Of a stretch of DNA of 64,000 nucleotides, positions 19,745-28,305 are shown piece after piece. Each line of letters opens with the position of its first letter. The first letter of the stretch is position 1. The stretch lies in the NCBI GenBank assembly GCA_026707545.1, contig JAPOWR010000001.1, positions 310,001 to 374,000 on the forward strand, read 5' to 3'. Origin of the DNA: Acidobacteriota bacterium. GTDB taxonomy: Bacteria; Acidobacteriota; Thermoanaerobaculia; Multivoradales; Multivoraceae. Made by a program: the position numbers and the translations under genes. The notes beneath the pieces were generated by a model. That model was not told where the DNA came from. It did no database searches and worked only from the letters and a program-made list of their open reading frames with translations.

Positions 19745-20146
19745 ATGACTGCCCCGACCGCGGTCGAGCGTTCCCGGGCCACGCTCGATCTCGACGCGTT
19801 CTGGAACTGGCTCGTCCTCCATCCGAACTGCGTCATCCGGGCCGGATCGGTCGACGCCCTGCTCTGCGACGACGAGGACTTCCACTGGCAGTTCGTTGCG
19901 GAGAACGACAACCTGCTGATCGCGCAGCTCGTGTACGGAAAGAGGCTCGTCGGCGAGATTCTGATCGACCGTGAGCGGGTTGCCTACGTGCAGTCCTTCC
20001 AGGGCGAGCAGGACAACGAGTACGTCTTCGAGTTGATCTCGGAGACGGAACGCGAGCGCACGGCGGCGTGGGTCTTCGTCATGTCCCACGGCCTGGACGA
20101 CGAGCCCCAGGAGTCGGCTCATGCCACTCCTTCGCTGGTTCACTGA
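19745..20146 (+). CDS. Conserved-looking hypothetical protein, 133 aa
   Basis: Not recognised. A 133-residue acidic protein with a mixed alpha/beta profile, no signal peptide and no membrane segment. A notable N-terminal element is LDAFWNWLVLHPNCVIRAGS. Several strands follow (WQFVAE, LLIAQLVYGKRLVGEILIDR, VAYVQSFQ). Codon usage is G/C-rich at third positions like its neighbours, which supports real coding. It is transcribed divergently from the MBL gene and stands about 50 bases upstream of the duplicated phosphoesterase start. A cytoplasmic protein; function unknown. Confidence 0.7.
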   Translation: MTAPTAVERSRATLDLDAFWNWLVLHPNCVIRAGSVDALLCDDEDFHWQFVAENDNLLIAQLVYGKRLVGEILIDRERVAYVQSFQGEQDNEYVFELISETERERTAAWVFVMSHGLDDEPQESAHATPSLVH

Positions 20147-20150
20147 CGCT

Positions 20151-20164
20151 CCAGCGGGCGCTGG
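20151..20164. terminator. Small hairpin after the 133-aa gene
   Basis: A perfect 6-bp stem CCAGCG / CGCTGG with a GG loop begins five bases after the stop of the preceding gene. The flanking sequence is also partly self-complementary. A possible transcript-end element; no T-tract. Confidence 0.3.
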
Positions 20165-20196
20165 CGTGAGTGGCGCGGGCGGCCGGGGGCCCTGAG

Positions 20197-20259
20197 TTGA
20201 CGCTGCGCATCCTCGGCGTCGTCGACCTACTTCGGCGGCGGAGTGGAGTTCGACCTTGA
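20197..20259 (+). other. Mini-ORF repeating the start of the phosphoesterase gene
   Basis: A TTG at 20197 begins a 20-codon frame whose first 11 residues, LTLRILGVVDL, are identical to the start of the phosphoesterase gene at 20256. The DNA differs only at third codon positions (for example ACG/ACT, CGC/CGA, GTC/GTT). The frame then leaves homology and stops at TGA 20257-20259, overlapping the TTG of the real gene. It may be a relic of a diverged second copy, or a translated leader coupled to the gene. Confidence 0.5.
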
Positions 20260-20921
20260 CTCTCCGAATTCTCGGCGTCGTTGATCTGCACTGGTCCGGC
20301 AAGAGGCCCCCGCGGTTGCCGGACCCGTCCGGCTTCGACCTCGTGCTCCTGGCCGGGGACCTGACGAACTTCCTCGGTCCGGATCATGCCCGCCGGATCG
20401 TCGAACCGCTTCAGGATTCGGGAGTTCCGGTGCTGGCGGTCTGCGGCAACTGCGATCAGCGGTCGGTGGACGACTACTTCCGCGACATCGACATCGACCT
20501 GGACCGACGCGCGCGCGTGATCGACGGAGTCCGCTTCCTCGGCCTTTCCGGCGGTCTCCCCTTCGGTGACCTTCCCTACGAGCGCACCGAGGAGGACTAC
20601 GAACGGGTCGCGGCCGAGGCCTTCGACCGCGCCGCCCGGGTGGACGGTCAGCCCACGATTCTCGTCTCCCACCAGCCTCCCTTCGGCACGACCTGCGACC
20701 TCGCGCGCGGCAACCACGTCGGCTCGAGAACACTCCGCGCTGCGGTCGAGCACCACCAACCCGACCTCGTCTTCTCCGGCCACATCCACGAAGCGATCGG
20801 CTCCGACACGATCGGCGCCACGCGCATCGTCAACCCCGGCCCCTGGTTCCAGGGCCGCTCTGTCGTCATCGAAGCCGATCCGGGCGCTGGGTCCGTCGAG
20901 TTCGAGATCCTGGCGCCGTAG
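20256..20921 (+). CDS. YfcE-like metallophosphoesterase
   Basis: A 221-residue calcineurin-like phosphoesterase. Metal-binding blocks appear in order: VVDLHW (D-x-H, near residue 10), LAGDLTN, VCGNCDQ (GNCD replaces the common GNHD), SHQPP and a terminal SGHIHEA. Such enzymes hydrolyse phosphodiesters or phosphomonoesters with two metals. The start is TTG 20256, the only candidate that includes the first metal motif. The same coding start occurs once more just upstream. A 575-bp repeat-rich tract follows. Substrate unknown. Confidence 0.85.
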   Translation: MTLRILGVVDLHWSGKRPPRLPDPSGFDLVLLAGDLTNFLGPDHARRIVEPLQDSGVPVLAVCGNCDQRSVDDYFRDIDIDLDRRARVIDGVRFLGLSGGLPFGDLPYERTEEDYERVAAEAFDRAARVDGQPTILVSHQPPFGTTCDLARGNHVGSRTLRAAVEHHQPDLVFSGHIHEAIGSDTIGATRIVNPGPWFQGRSVVIEADPGAGSVEFEILAP

Positions 20922-20966
20922 CCGGCGGGCATCGGCTGGCGATGGGGCGTCGGCGTCACCCGCCCG

Positions 20967-21132
20967 CCGGGGGCCGGAGGAGAGGGTCCCAGCGGACGCT
21001 CACGCTTGCCGGATGAATGGAGGGTGAGCGTTCGCTGCGGTCGGCTGCGCTCCGGTTCGGTGTCGGTTCATGTGAGGTCGCCGGGCGTCGCTTGCCGACA
21101 GCCTCGCTGGGACCCTCTCCTCCGGCCCCCGG
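20967..21132. repeat. 28-bp perfect inverted repeat enclosing 110 bp
   Basis: The left arm 20967-20994 begins CCGGGGGCCGGAGGAGAGGG; the right arm 21105-21132 is its exact reverse complement. The arms are far too long to be chance at this spacing. No coding frame is shared by both arms. Confidence 0.8.
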
Positions 21133-21234
21133 ACGCGGGCTGGAGGTGGTCGGCGAGGCAACTTCGGCTGTGGTCCGGCGAGTAAAGCGCTGAAGGGTGG
21201 CTTCGGCTCAGGACGACGACGTCCAGCCTGCCCG

Positions 21235-21463
21235 GGGGTGCGAGGGGTCAGCCTCCAGGTGGCTCGGAACGAGCGACTTCCGAGGTCCTGACGGCGTCCG
21301 AGGTCGAACCGGAGCGAGTGGAGTGCAGTGAGCGCACCCCCTTGCATCTTCTGAGAAAGCGCGAACCCGGGTGGCGCGATCCGCGCCACCCGTGAACCAG
21401 CCCGTGTGCCCGTCATCGGGCGCACGGATGGCACGGCACCTGGAGGCTGACCCCTCGCACCCC
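21235..21463. repeat. 27-bp perfect inverted repeat enclosing 175 bp
   Basis: The left arm 21235-21261 begins GGGGTGCGAGGGGTCAGCCT; the right arm 21437-21463 is its exact reverse complement. The interior contains an 11-bp hairpin (21368-21392). Confidence 0.8.
21368..21392. terminator. GC-rich hairpin in the interior of the repeat
   Basis: The stem CGGGTGGCGCG / CGCGCCACCCG has an ATC loop and perfect pairing. It stands between convergent genes and could end transcripts from either side, but there is no T-tract. Confidence 0.35.
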
Positions 21464-21496
21464 AAGGCAGGCGGGTGTCACCGATACACGCTGCCG

Positions 21497-22660
21497 CTAG
21501 CCAGCCGCGCCCAGGTTCTCGAGCCGGTCGACCAGTTCGTCGATGACGGGGAGGTCGACGTTGGCGAAGGCGAGGCGGAGGTAGCGGTCCTGGCCGGGGC
21601 CGAACATGGAGCCGGCGAGGCAGAGGATGCCGTGGTCCTCGGCGAGGCTGCGGCCGACGGAGGCGGACGAGCGGTCGGTACAGTGGTGGCGGAGGTAGAC
21701 GAAGTAACCGCCGTAGGAGGCGACTTCGAAGTCCGTGTTCGCTTCGCGGATGCGGCGGGCGGCGTAGGCGACGCGGTCGCGGACGGTGCGGCGGTAGTCC
21801 CGCTTCCAGTCGTCGAGGTGTTCGAGACAGAAGTTGGCCGCCAGTTGGCCGATGTGGGACGGGCAGAGGGCGACGCAGTCGGCGATCTTGAGCGTCTCGC
21901 GGAGCAGGGCGGGGTTCGTGGCCATGCAGCCGATCCGGTAGCCCGCCATGCAGTACGCCTTGGAGAAGCTGTAGAGGTGGATCAGGGTGTCGCTCCAGTC
22001 GGAGCGAGCGAAGAGGCGGTGCGCCGGGTCGGAGTGCTCCCGGAACTCACGGTAGGTCTCGTCGATGACGAGCGCCAGTCCGCGGCTCTTGGCGAGTTCG
22101 AAGAAGCGTTCCAGGAGGTCCGGCGGGTAGACGGCGCCGGTCGGGTTGTTCGGGGTCACCAGGACGATTGCGCGGGTGGCGGGGGTTACGGCGGCCGCGG
22201 CGTCGTCGGGGTCGGGCATCATGTCCGGGCCTGGCTCGAGATAGACCGGCCTGACGTCCTGGGAGCGCAGCCACATGTCGTGGTTGAAGTAGGACGGCAG
22301 TGGGACGAGGACCTCGTCGCCGGGCTCGGTGAGGGCCATCATCGCCAGGCAGAAGGCCTGGTTGCAGCCGGCTGTGACGGCCACCTGATAGGCGGCCACC
22401 GGGGCGTCGTAGTCGGTGGTCAGGTTGCGGGCCAGCGCCTCGCGGAGTGGGAGGATCCCCTGTTGGTCGGTGTAGGTCGCCGTGGCCGGGCTCTGGGCCT
22501 GAAAGGCGATGTGGTCGCGCAGTTCCTGCGCGGGCGGGTAGGTCGGCGCCGCCTGGGAGACGTCGATCAGCGGAAGGTCGCTGGCGGCCCTGCTCTTCCA
22601 GCGTCCGACCTGGGTGATCGGCGAATCGATCACTCGCTGAACTACGGATCTGATCAGCAC
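21497..22660 (-). CDS. Class I/II PLP-dependent aminotransferase
   Basis: A 387-residue fold-type I aminotransferase. It has a YTDQQGILPLREALA substrate-loop region, a VTAGCNQAF cofactor segment, VTPNNPTGAVY, the IDETYREF aspartate, and the Schiff-base lysine in YSFSKAYCMAGYRIG. A conserved arginine in RLAFAN near the end binds the substrate carboxylate. It transfers amino groups between amino and keto acids in the cytoplasm; aspartate- or alanine-like specificity is possible. It is transcribed divergently from gloA and faces the repeat-rich tract at its 3' end. Confidence 0.92.
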   Translation of the reverse strand: MLIRSVVQRVIDSPITQVGRWKSRAASDLPLIDVSQAAPTYPPAQELRDHIAFQAQSPATATYTDQQGILPLREALARNLTTDYDAPVAAYQVAVTAGCNQAFCLAMMALTEPGDEVLVPLPSYFNHDMWLRSQDVRPVYLEPGPDMMPDPDDAAAAVTPATRAIVLVTPNNPTGAVYPPDLLERFFELAKSRGLALVIDETYREFREHSDPAHRLFARSDWSDTLIHLYSFSKAYCMAGYRIGCMATNPALLRETLKIADCVALCPSHIGQLAANFCLEHLDDWKRDYRRTVRDRVAYAARRIREANTDFEVASYGGYFVYLRHHCTDRSSASVGRSLAEDHGILCLAGSMFGPGQDRYLRLAFANVDLPVIDELVDRLENLGAAG

Positions 22661-22729
22661 TGGGCGTAAGCTACCGGATCGTCCGGGCGGCGAGAACGGA
22701 GCCGCCGGCAGCGATCAGGGAGGCGAGGC

Positions 22730-23170
22730 ATGAAGTACCTGCACACGATGGTCCGGGTCCACAGCCTGGAGGAGGCGCTCGACTTCTACTGCGGCAAGCT
22801 GGGGATGGTCGAACTGCGCCGCTTCGACAGCGAGCAGGGACGGTTCACGCTCGTGTTTCTGGCCGCGCCTTCGGATGTGGAGCTCGCGCGCGAGCGGACC
22901 GCGCCGCTTCTGGAACTGACCTACAACTGGGACCCCGAGGACTACACCGGGGGCCGGAACTTCGGTCACCTGGCCTTCGAGGTCGAGGACATCTACGGCA
23001 CCTGCCGCTCGCTCCAGGAGCAGGGCGTCGTGATCAACCGGCCGCCCCGGGACGGCCGCATGGCGTTCATCCGGTCGCCGGACGGCATCTCGATCGAGCT
23101 CCTGCAGGCCGGCGGCTCCCTGCCGGTCGAGGAGCCCTGGGCCTCGATGCCAAACGAAGGTACCTGGTAG
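22730..23170 (+). CDS. gloA: Lactoylglutathione lyase (glyoxalase I)
   Basis: A 146-residue VOC-fold enzyme that isomerises the hemithioacetal of methylglyoxal and glutathione. It has the family pattern [18 protein letters not shown] at the start (metal His5), ELTYNWD in the middle, [12 protein letters not shown] with a metal histidine, and IELLQAGG with the last metal glutamate. A strong GGGAGG Shine-Dalgarno precedes the ATG by seven bases. A glyoxalase II-like hydrolase is present at 10.3 kb. Gene name by family pattern; high confidence in the fold, good confidence in the reaction. Confidence 0.88.
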   Translation: MKYLHTMVRVHSLEEALDFYCGKLGMVELRRFDSEQGRFTLVFLAAPSDVELARERTAPLLELTYNWDPEDYTGGRNFGHLAFEVEDIYGTCRSLQEQGVVINRPPRDGRMAFIRSPDGISIELLQAGGSLPVEEPWASMPNEGTW

Positions 23171-23189
23171 AGGGAGCAGGCTTCGGCCC

Positions 23190-23582
23190 TCAGTAGGCCG
23201 CGTAGTCCTTCTCTTCGACCAGTTCCGAGCCCAGCAGTTCGTTGATGCTCCGCTTGGCGGCGGCGCGCCGGTCGTTCGTGCGGTAGACCGCCCGGGCGAG
23301 TTCGATGAAGCGTTCGCCGAACTCGCGCTTCCGTTCGCAGTCGCGGATGTCGTCCTCGATCTCCCACAGCCGCTCGTTGATCCGGCGCAGTTCCGCGGTC
23401 AACTCGTCCAGTTCCGGGGAGCTCGGCAGCGCTTCGCTGCGCGCAGCCGTCAGGCTCCGGAGTTCGCGCTGGACGTTCGCGACCTTGTCCGGGTCGGCGA
23501 TCCGTTCGGCCTTGATCTCGAGGATCGTGATCTTGTCGATCAGTTCGCCCGCCGATACCTCGACCTGCAGCACGGTGCCCAC
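23190..23582 (-). CDS. DUF6165 family protein, coiled coil
   Basis: A 130-residue cytoplasmic protein with the DUF6165 hallmark near the N-terminus (VEVSAGELIDKITILEIK) followed by a long charged, heptad-like helix (about residues 30-105). The family is often found beside surface-polysaccharide genes but has no established function. Here it precedes a glycosyltransferase gene on the same strand by 45 bases, with gloA convergent on the other side at 19 bases. I infer a helper role in glycan synthesis only from the neighbourhood. Confidence 0.75.
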   Translation of the reverse strand: MGTVLQVEVSAGELIDKITILEIKAERIADPDKVANVQRELRSLTAARSEALPSSPELDELTAELRRINERLWEIEDDIRDCERKREFGERFIELARAVYRTNDRRAAAKRSINELLGSELVEEKDYAAY

Positions 23583-23627
23583 GACGGCGCAGACACTACA
23601 GCAGTTCGGGCCTTGCGATTCGGCCGC

Positions 23628-24827
23628 TCAGGTCCGCTCACGCCGGACCAGCTCGCTTCCCGCTTCGACGACCTGGGCGGCCACTTTCCGCCAGTCGTAG
23701 CCGGCCGCGCGCTCGACGGCCGAGTTCGAAGCGGCGGCAAGTCGCGCGCGCGCATCGAGCAGCCGTTCCAGCAGGGCGGCCAGCTCGCGCGCGTCGGGTT
23801 CGACTTCCCAGCCGTCCCGGCCGTCGCGGACCAGTTCGGACACCGCGCTGTTGGCGGAGCGGCAGTGGACCACGGGTACGCCGGCGGCCATCGCTTCCAG
23901 CGGGAAGAGTCCGAAGCCTTCGCGGGCAGAGGGTTGCACCGCGACGGCGGCACCGGCGACCGCGCGCCAGACGTCCTCGTTCTCGGGCAGCCTGCCGGCG
24001 AAGTCGACGACGCGGGTGAGGCTCTTGCGCTCGATGTGGGCGCGAATGTCGTCTTCCGCCGGGCCGCCGCCGATGATCCGGAGCAGGGCACCGCGTTCGC
24101 TGACGAGCCCGCGGCCAGTGTCGGTGGCCGCGAGTCTCGCCGTTGCGTCGAGCAGCAGGTCGACCCGCTTCTCAGGGATCAGCCGGCCGGCGTAGACCAG
24201 GGGCGGAGCGGCCGTGTCCGCGTCGGCCGCGAGGGCGCGAATCCTCTCGAACGGAATGCCGTTCGGGATCACATCGACGGCTTCGCCGCGCACCGCCGAT
24301 ACGCGGCCGGCGGTGAGCTGGCTGACCGCTACCGCCTGCGTACCGAAGCGGAGCGACAGGCGTTCGCAGAGAGCGTAGAACCGCCACATGCCGGGGCCGA
24401 ACCGCCCCGGAGGCCGGTGCTGTCGCCAGTAGCGTCCCCAGTGTTCGTGCCAGGTGACGAGCAGCGGAATGCGCCGGCGCCGGCAGCGGCGGGCGAGCAG
24501 GGGCAGGTGCAGGTACGGGATGTTCGCGGTCTCGACGATGTCGATGCCTTCGAGCGGAATCCTGCGCACCTGGGAGGCGAGCAGCATCGCTTCGAGACCC
24601 GATCGGCGACCGCGGGTCAGGTAGCGCCGACTCGCCCTGGCCACCGGCTGGACGCGGACGTTGGGGTGGGGCTCGGCAGGAGACTCGGCCCACCCCGACA
24701 GCACGACCTCGTGGCCGAGCCGCCCGAGTTCCCGCGCCAGCTCGTAGTTCCGGTGCTCGACGCCGCCGAGCGATTCCGGGTAGATGCAGTCGTAGAAGAA
24801 CAGCCAGCGCAGGGGGCGTTCGGTCAT
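23628..24827 (-). CDS. GT4-family glycosyltransferase
   Basis: A GT-B glycosyltransferase of about 399 residues. The N-terminal half starts with YPESLGGVEHRNYELARELGRLGHEV, the acceptor-side motif of GT4 enzymes. The C-terminal half has VYAGRLIPEKRVDLLL, GGGPAEDDIR, FAGRLPENEDVW and the sugar-nucleotide site PSAREGFGLFPLEAMAAGVPVV (E-x7-E pattern). It transfers a sugar from a nucleotide donor to a lipid- or polysaccharide-linked acceptor at the cytoplasmic face. I chose ATG 24827 over a GTG seven codons upstream. It is downstream-coupled with DUF6165 and divergent from mltA. Confidence 0.9.
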   Translation of the reverse strand: MTERPLRWLFFYDCIYPESLGGVEHRNYELARELGRLGHEVVLSGWAESPAEPHPNVRVQPVARASRRYLTRGRRSGLEAMLLASQVRRIPLEGIDIVETANIPYLHLPLLARRCRRRRIPLLVTWHEHWGRYWRQHRPPGRFGPGMWRFYALCERLSLRFGTQAVAVSQLTAGRVSAVRGEAVDVIPNGIPFERIRALAADADTAAPPLVYAGRLIPEKRVDLLLDATARLAATDTGRGLVSERGALLRIIGGGPAEDDIRAHIERKSLTRVVDFAGRLPENEDVWRAVAGAAVAVQPSAREGFGLFPLEAMAAGVPVVHCRSANSAVSELVRDGRDGWEVEPDARELAALLERLLDARARLAAASNSAVERAAGYDWRKVAAQVVEAGSELVRRERT

Positions 24828-24873
24828 CGCCGAGAGCGTACCCGCCACCGGCTGCTGCTACCGTCTCCGCTCC

Positions 24874-26205
24874 ATGGCGCCGACGTCGGAACGGGGAGGA
24901 GTCTCGCGGGAACGCGGGATGCGGATCGCCTTGCTCGTCGCCTTGGGCTGGGCGTTGGTGGCGACCGTCCTGGCGATCGGACCTGAACGGATCACGGGAT
25001 GGCTGGGGGTGCCCGGGGCAGCCGAGGCGCCGGCACCGCCCGACGCTGAGGCGATTGCCGTCTACGGGCCGCCGGTCGAGGTCGCTACGCTGCCGGGCTG
25101 GGCCGATGACGATGTGTCGGAGGCCGTGCCGGCTTTGCTCAGGAGTTGCGATCGACTGCTGGTGCAGCCTGCGGACCGGCCGCACCAGCCGGTCGAGCTG
25201 GGCGGCACGCCTGCCGACTGGCGGGCCTTCTGCGGCGCACTGCGCGGCTTGGGCGATGCGGCCGGCGAGCAGGAGGTCCGCGCGGTCATCGAGCGCGAGG
25301 TGGTCGCTGTGCCGCTTTCCCGAGCCGACGTGGACGCGGCCGGCGGCCGGCCGGGCGAAGGCTCTGGCTGGTCGCGCCGGATCGGCCTCTTCACGGGCTA
25401 CTTCGAGCCTCTGCTGCACGGCAGCCGCCGTCGCAGCGCGCGCTACAGGGTGCCGCTCTACATGCAGCCCCCGGACCTCATATCGGTCGACCTGGGGCGG
25501 TTCCGGGATGATCTGCGGGGACGCCGCGTGGCCGGGAGGGTCCAGGGGCGAAGCCTGGAGCCCTACGACGACCGCGAGGCGATCACGGCCGGTTCGCTCG
25601 TCGGCCGCGGACTCGAGCTGGTCTGGGTCGACGACGCGATCGACGCCTTCTTCCTCCACATCCAGGGTTCAGGGAGGATCGCACTCGACGACGGCTCCAG
25701 CTTCCGGGTCGGCTACGCGGCACAGAACGGCCACCCGTACCACGCGATCGGCCGCACCCTGGTCGACTGGGGCGAGTTGACGCTGGAAGAAGTGTCGCTG
25801 CAGTCGATCGATGCCTGGCTGCGGGAGCATCCCGACCGCGCCGGCGAGGTCATGACGACGAACGACTCCTATGTCTTCTTTCGCGAGATCCGCGGCGAGG
25901 GCCCGGTCGGCGCCCAGGGCGTCGCCCTGACCGCGGAGCGTTCCCTGGCGGTCGACCGTCAGCACATTCCGCTCGGCGTTCCCGTCTGGCTCGATGCGAT
26001 GATCCCGGCCGCGGCCGCCGACGCTTCCGACGAGCGCCGCCAGTGGCTCCTCGTGGCTCAGGACGTCGGCGGCGCGATCCGGGGCGCGGTGCGCGGCGAC
26101 GTCTTCTGGGGCGCCGGCGAACGGGCGCGCGCGATTGCGGGGCGCATGGCGCACCGGGGCCGCTACTGGGCGCTGGCGCCGCGAAGTCTGGTGTCACCGC
26201 CGTAA
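24874..26205 (+). CDS. mltA: MltA-type lytic murein transglycosylase
   Basis: A 443-residue protein with an N-terminal membrane segment (about residues 16-36) and an extracytoplasmic MltA domain. Blocks include GYFEPLLHGSR, RYRVPLYMQP, YDDREAI, HIQGSGRI, GYAAQNGHPY, TNDSYVFFRE, GALT-type VALTAERSLAVDRQHIPLGVPVWL and the 3D-domain aspartates in LLVAQDVGGAIRG-AVRGDVFWG. The enzyme cleaves peptidoglycan between MurNAc and GlcNAc, forming 1,6-anhydro ends. No lipobox cysteine is visible, so it seems anchored by a helix rather than lipid. An alternative start is ATG 24919. The presence of MltA supports a Gram-negative envelope. Confidence 0.9.
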   Translation: MAPTSERGGVSRERGMRIALLVALGWALVATVLAIGPERITGWLGVPGAAEAPAPPDAEAIAVYGPPVEVATLPGWADDDVSEAVPALLRSCDRLLVQPADRPHQPVELGGTPADWRAFCGALRGLGDAAGEQEVRAVIEREVVAVPLSRADVDAAGGRPGEGSGWSRRIGLFTGYFEPLLHGSRRRSARYRVPLYMQPPDLISVDLGRFRDDLRGRRVAGRVQGRSLEPYDDREAITAGSLVGRGLELVWVDDAIDAFFLHIQGSGRIALDDGSSFRVGYAAQNGHPYHAIGRTLVDWGELTLEEVSLQSIDAWLREHPDRAGEVMTTNDSYVFFREIRGEGPVGAQGVALTAERSLAVDRQHIPLGVPVWLDAMIPAAAADASDERRQWLLVAQDVGGAIRGAVRGDVFWGAGERARAIAGRMAHRGRYWALAPRSLVSPP

Positions 26206-26258
26206 CCGTCTGGCTCACCGGCTCTTACGCTGACGGTCGGGTGGAGTAGTGTCGGCGC

Positions 26259-27446
26259 ATGGAGACGGTTCGCAACCTGCAGCCGACGGATGCCAGCGGC
26301 GGCATCGGCGTCGTCGAGACCCGGTTCGAGCACTTCGACGAACCGCTCGAACTCCGTTGCGGCGACACGCTGTCCGGGTTCACCCTGGCCTGGGAACAGT
26401 ACGGCGAACTGAACGCCGAGCGCGACAACGTCGTGCTCCTGTTCCACGCCCTGACCGGCAGCCACCACGCCGCGGGTACGAACCACGGGGTACCCGGGTT
26501 GGGCGACGCCTGGACCGACGAGATGGTCGTTGGCTGGTGGCACGAGTTCATCGGACCAGGGCGCGCGATCGACACCGACCACTTCTGCGTCATCTGCGTC
26601 AACTACATCGGCGGCTGCTACGGATCGACGGGCCCGCTGTCGATCGACCCGGCCACCGGCGAGCGTTGGGGCCCGTCCTTCCCGCGGGTGCGTTTCTCCG
26701 ACTCGGTGCGCGCCGCGATGCGCCTCGTCGACCGGCTGGGAATCGACGTGCTGCACGCAGGGATCGGACCCTCGACCGGCGGCATGGCGGTTCTCGATCT
26801 CGCGGTCATGTTCCCGGAACGGGTGCGCAACGTCGTCGTGGTCGCCGCCGGCATGGAGGTGACGCCGCTCCAGCGGATCCACAACTTCGAGCAGATCCAG
26901 GCGATCGCCAACGATCCGCGGTTCGACGACGGCGACTACCCGCCGGGTACGGAACTCGAGGGGATGAAGATCGCGCGCCAGATCAACCACAAGACGTTCG
27001 TCTCGCTGCGCACGTTGCGACGGCGGGCACGGAACATGGTTGCCGAGGCGTCGGGCGTCCCATGGTACGGCGTGAACCACCCGATCGAGTCCTACATGAG
27101 GCATCAGGGCCGGAAGTTCGCGGCCCGGTTCGACGCCAACTCCTACCTGCGGATTCTCGACGCCTGGAGCCAGTTCGATCTGGCCGCGGCCGCCGGCGTC
27201 GGCTCACTTCAGGACGCCTTCGAGCGCTGCCGGGACCAGCGCTTCCTCATCTTTTCGATCAACTCTGACGTCTGCTACTACCCCGAGGAGCAGGGCGAAC
27301 TGATGGCCACGCTGGAGGAAGCCGGTGTCAGTTGCATGAGAATCATCGTCCACTCCGACAAGGGGCACGACTCGTTCCTGCTGGAACCGGCGCTGTACCA
27401 CCCGCATCTGACCTTCCTGCTGGAGGGTCGGGGTTCCTGGCCGTAG
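26259..27446 (+). CDS. metX: Homoserine O-acyltransferase (MetX type)
   Basis: A 395-residue alpha/beta-hydrolase of the MetX family, acylating homoserine for methionine synthesis. Features are TLAWEQYGELN, LLFHALTGSHHAAG, YIGGCYGSTGPLSIDP, the nucleophile elbow G-P-S172-T-G-G-M, and C-terminal SDVCYYPEEQ and SDKGHDSFLLE segments carrying the catalytic Asp and His. Whether acetyl- or succinyl-CoA is used cannot be told from inspection. The upstream gap is only 53 bases and shows no SAM riboswitch. Confidence 0.92.
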   Translation: METVRNLQPTDASGGIGVVETRFEHFDEPLELRCGDTLSGFTLAWEQYGELNAERDNVVLLFHALTGSHHAAGTNHGVPGLGDAWTDEMVVGWWHEFIGPGRAIDTDHFCVICVNYIGGCYGSTGPLSIDPATGERWGPSFPRVRFSDSVRAAMRLVDRLGIDVLHAGIGPSTGGMAVLDLAVMFPERVRNVVVVAAGMEVTPLQRIHNFEQIQAIANDPRFDDGDYPPGTELEGMKIARQINHKTFVSLRTLRRRARNMVAEASGVPWYGVNHPIESYMRHQGRKFAARFDANSYLRILDAWSQFDLAAAAGVGSLQDAFERCRDQRFLIFSINSDVCYYPEEQGELMATLEEAGVSCMRIIVHSDKGHDSFLLEPALYHPHLTFLLEGRGSWP

Positions 27447-27538
27447 ACGCAGCCGCGGAGCGACCTGGCCAGGGTCCGGCGGATTCATGCCATGATCCGG
27501 CGTTTCGTTCGAACCGAAGCACCTGAAGGAGATTCGTC

Positions 27539-28303
27539 ATGTGGTTGCGCCTGCGGCAGATCTGTCTCGTAGCGGAGGAACTCGCCCCGGTCGTCGACGA
27601 CCTGGAGGCGGTTTTTGACATCGAGGTCTGCTTCAACGATCCCGGCATCGTCCGGTTCGGGCTCGAGAACGCCCTGCTGCCGATCGGCAACCAGTTGCTC
27701 GAGGTCGTGGCGCCGATCGAGGAGAACACCGCGGGCGGCCGCTACCTGGAGAAGCGCGGCGGCGACGGCGGCTACATGTTCATCACCCAGTGCGACGATC
27801 ACGCCCCTCGCCGGCGTCGGGTCGCGGAGTTGGGGATTCGCCTGGTCAACGAGTTCGAGCGCCACGGCTTCCAGAACATGCAGCTCCATCCCAAGGACAC
27901 CGGCGGGACGTTCTTCGAGATCGACTGCCAGACGAACGGCCTGGAACCTGACGGGCCCTGGGAGCCGGCGGGAGATAACTGGCAGCGCTGCAGGCGGACC
28001 GATGTGATCGACGCGATCGTGGCGGGAGAGATTCAGACCCCGGACCCGGACCGGCTCGCGGCCCGCTGGAGCGAAATCGCCGAGATCCCGTTGCACGATG
28101 TCGGCGGCGTGCCGACGATCCCGTTCGAGAATGCCGACCTGCGGTTCGTTCTCCCGACCGACGGCCGGCCGGAGGGCCTGGGCGGCATCGATCTGCGCGC
28201 GGTCGACGCGGACCGGGCACGTTCAGCCGCGAGCGAGCGGGGCTGCCTGGGCGTCGACGGCGTGATCCACATCTGCGGCACCCGTATTCGACTCGTCGAC
28301 TGA
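27539..28303 (+). CDS. VOC-superfamily protein (two-domain glyoxalase-like)
   Basis: A 254-residue protein with a vicinal-oxygen-chelate pattern. Its N-terminal half begins LRLRQICLVAEELAPVVDDL and contains ENALLPIGNQLLEVVAPI, and a GTFFEIDCQ strand has the usual metal-site glutamate. The second half is shorter and diverged. No substrate can be named. AAGGAG lies seven bases upstream of the ATG. The next gene starts two bases after its stop, so they are probably co-translated. Confidence 0.82.
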   Translation: MWLRLRQICLVAEELAPVVDDLEAVFDIEVCFNDPGIVRFGLENALLPIGNQLLEVVAPIEENTAGGRYLEKRGGDGGYMFITQCDDHAPRRRRVAELGIRLVNEFERHGFQNMQLHPKDTGGTFFEIDCQTNGLEPDGPWEPAGDNWQRCRRTDVIDAIVAGEIQTPDPDRLAARWSEIAEIPLHDVGGVPTIPFENADLRFVLPTDGRPEGLGGIDLRAVDADRARSAASERGCLGVDGVIHICGTRIRLVD

Positions 28304-28305
28304 CG

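Larger units (their letters stand above)
20922..21496. other. Non-coding tract with nested inverted repeats
   Basis: No convincing gene lies here; reading frames present on the minus strand (for example 21000-21434) are arginine/proline-rich and lack coding character. The tract holds two long perfect inverted repeats and several small hairpins, listed separately. An 8-bp inverted repeat (20996-21003 with 21024-21031) lies inside the first one. It could be a decayed mobile or palindromic element, a structured RNA, or a transcript-end complex between the convergent phosphoesterase and aminotransferase genes. Confidence 0.6.

Noticed and set aside
21000-21465. Minus-strand frames in the repeat-rich tract
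   Set aside because: Translations are Arg/Pro-rich and follow the inverted repeats; no coding bias.
26206-26258. SAM riboswitch ahead of metX
   Set aside because: Only 53 bases between genes and no riboswitch-like stems.
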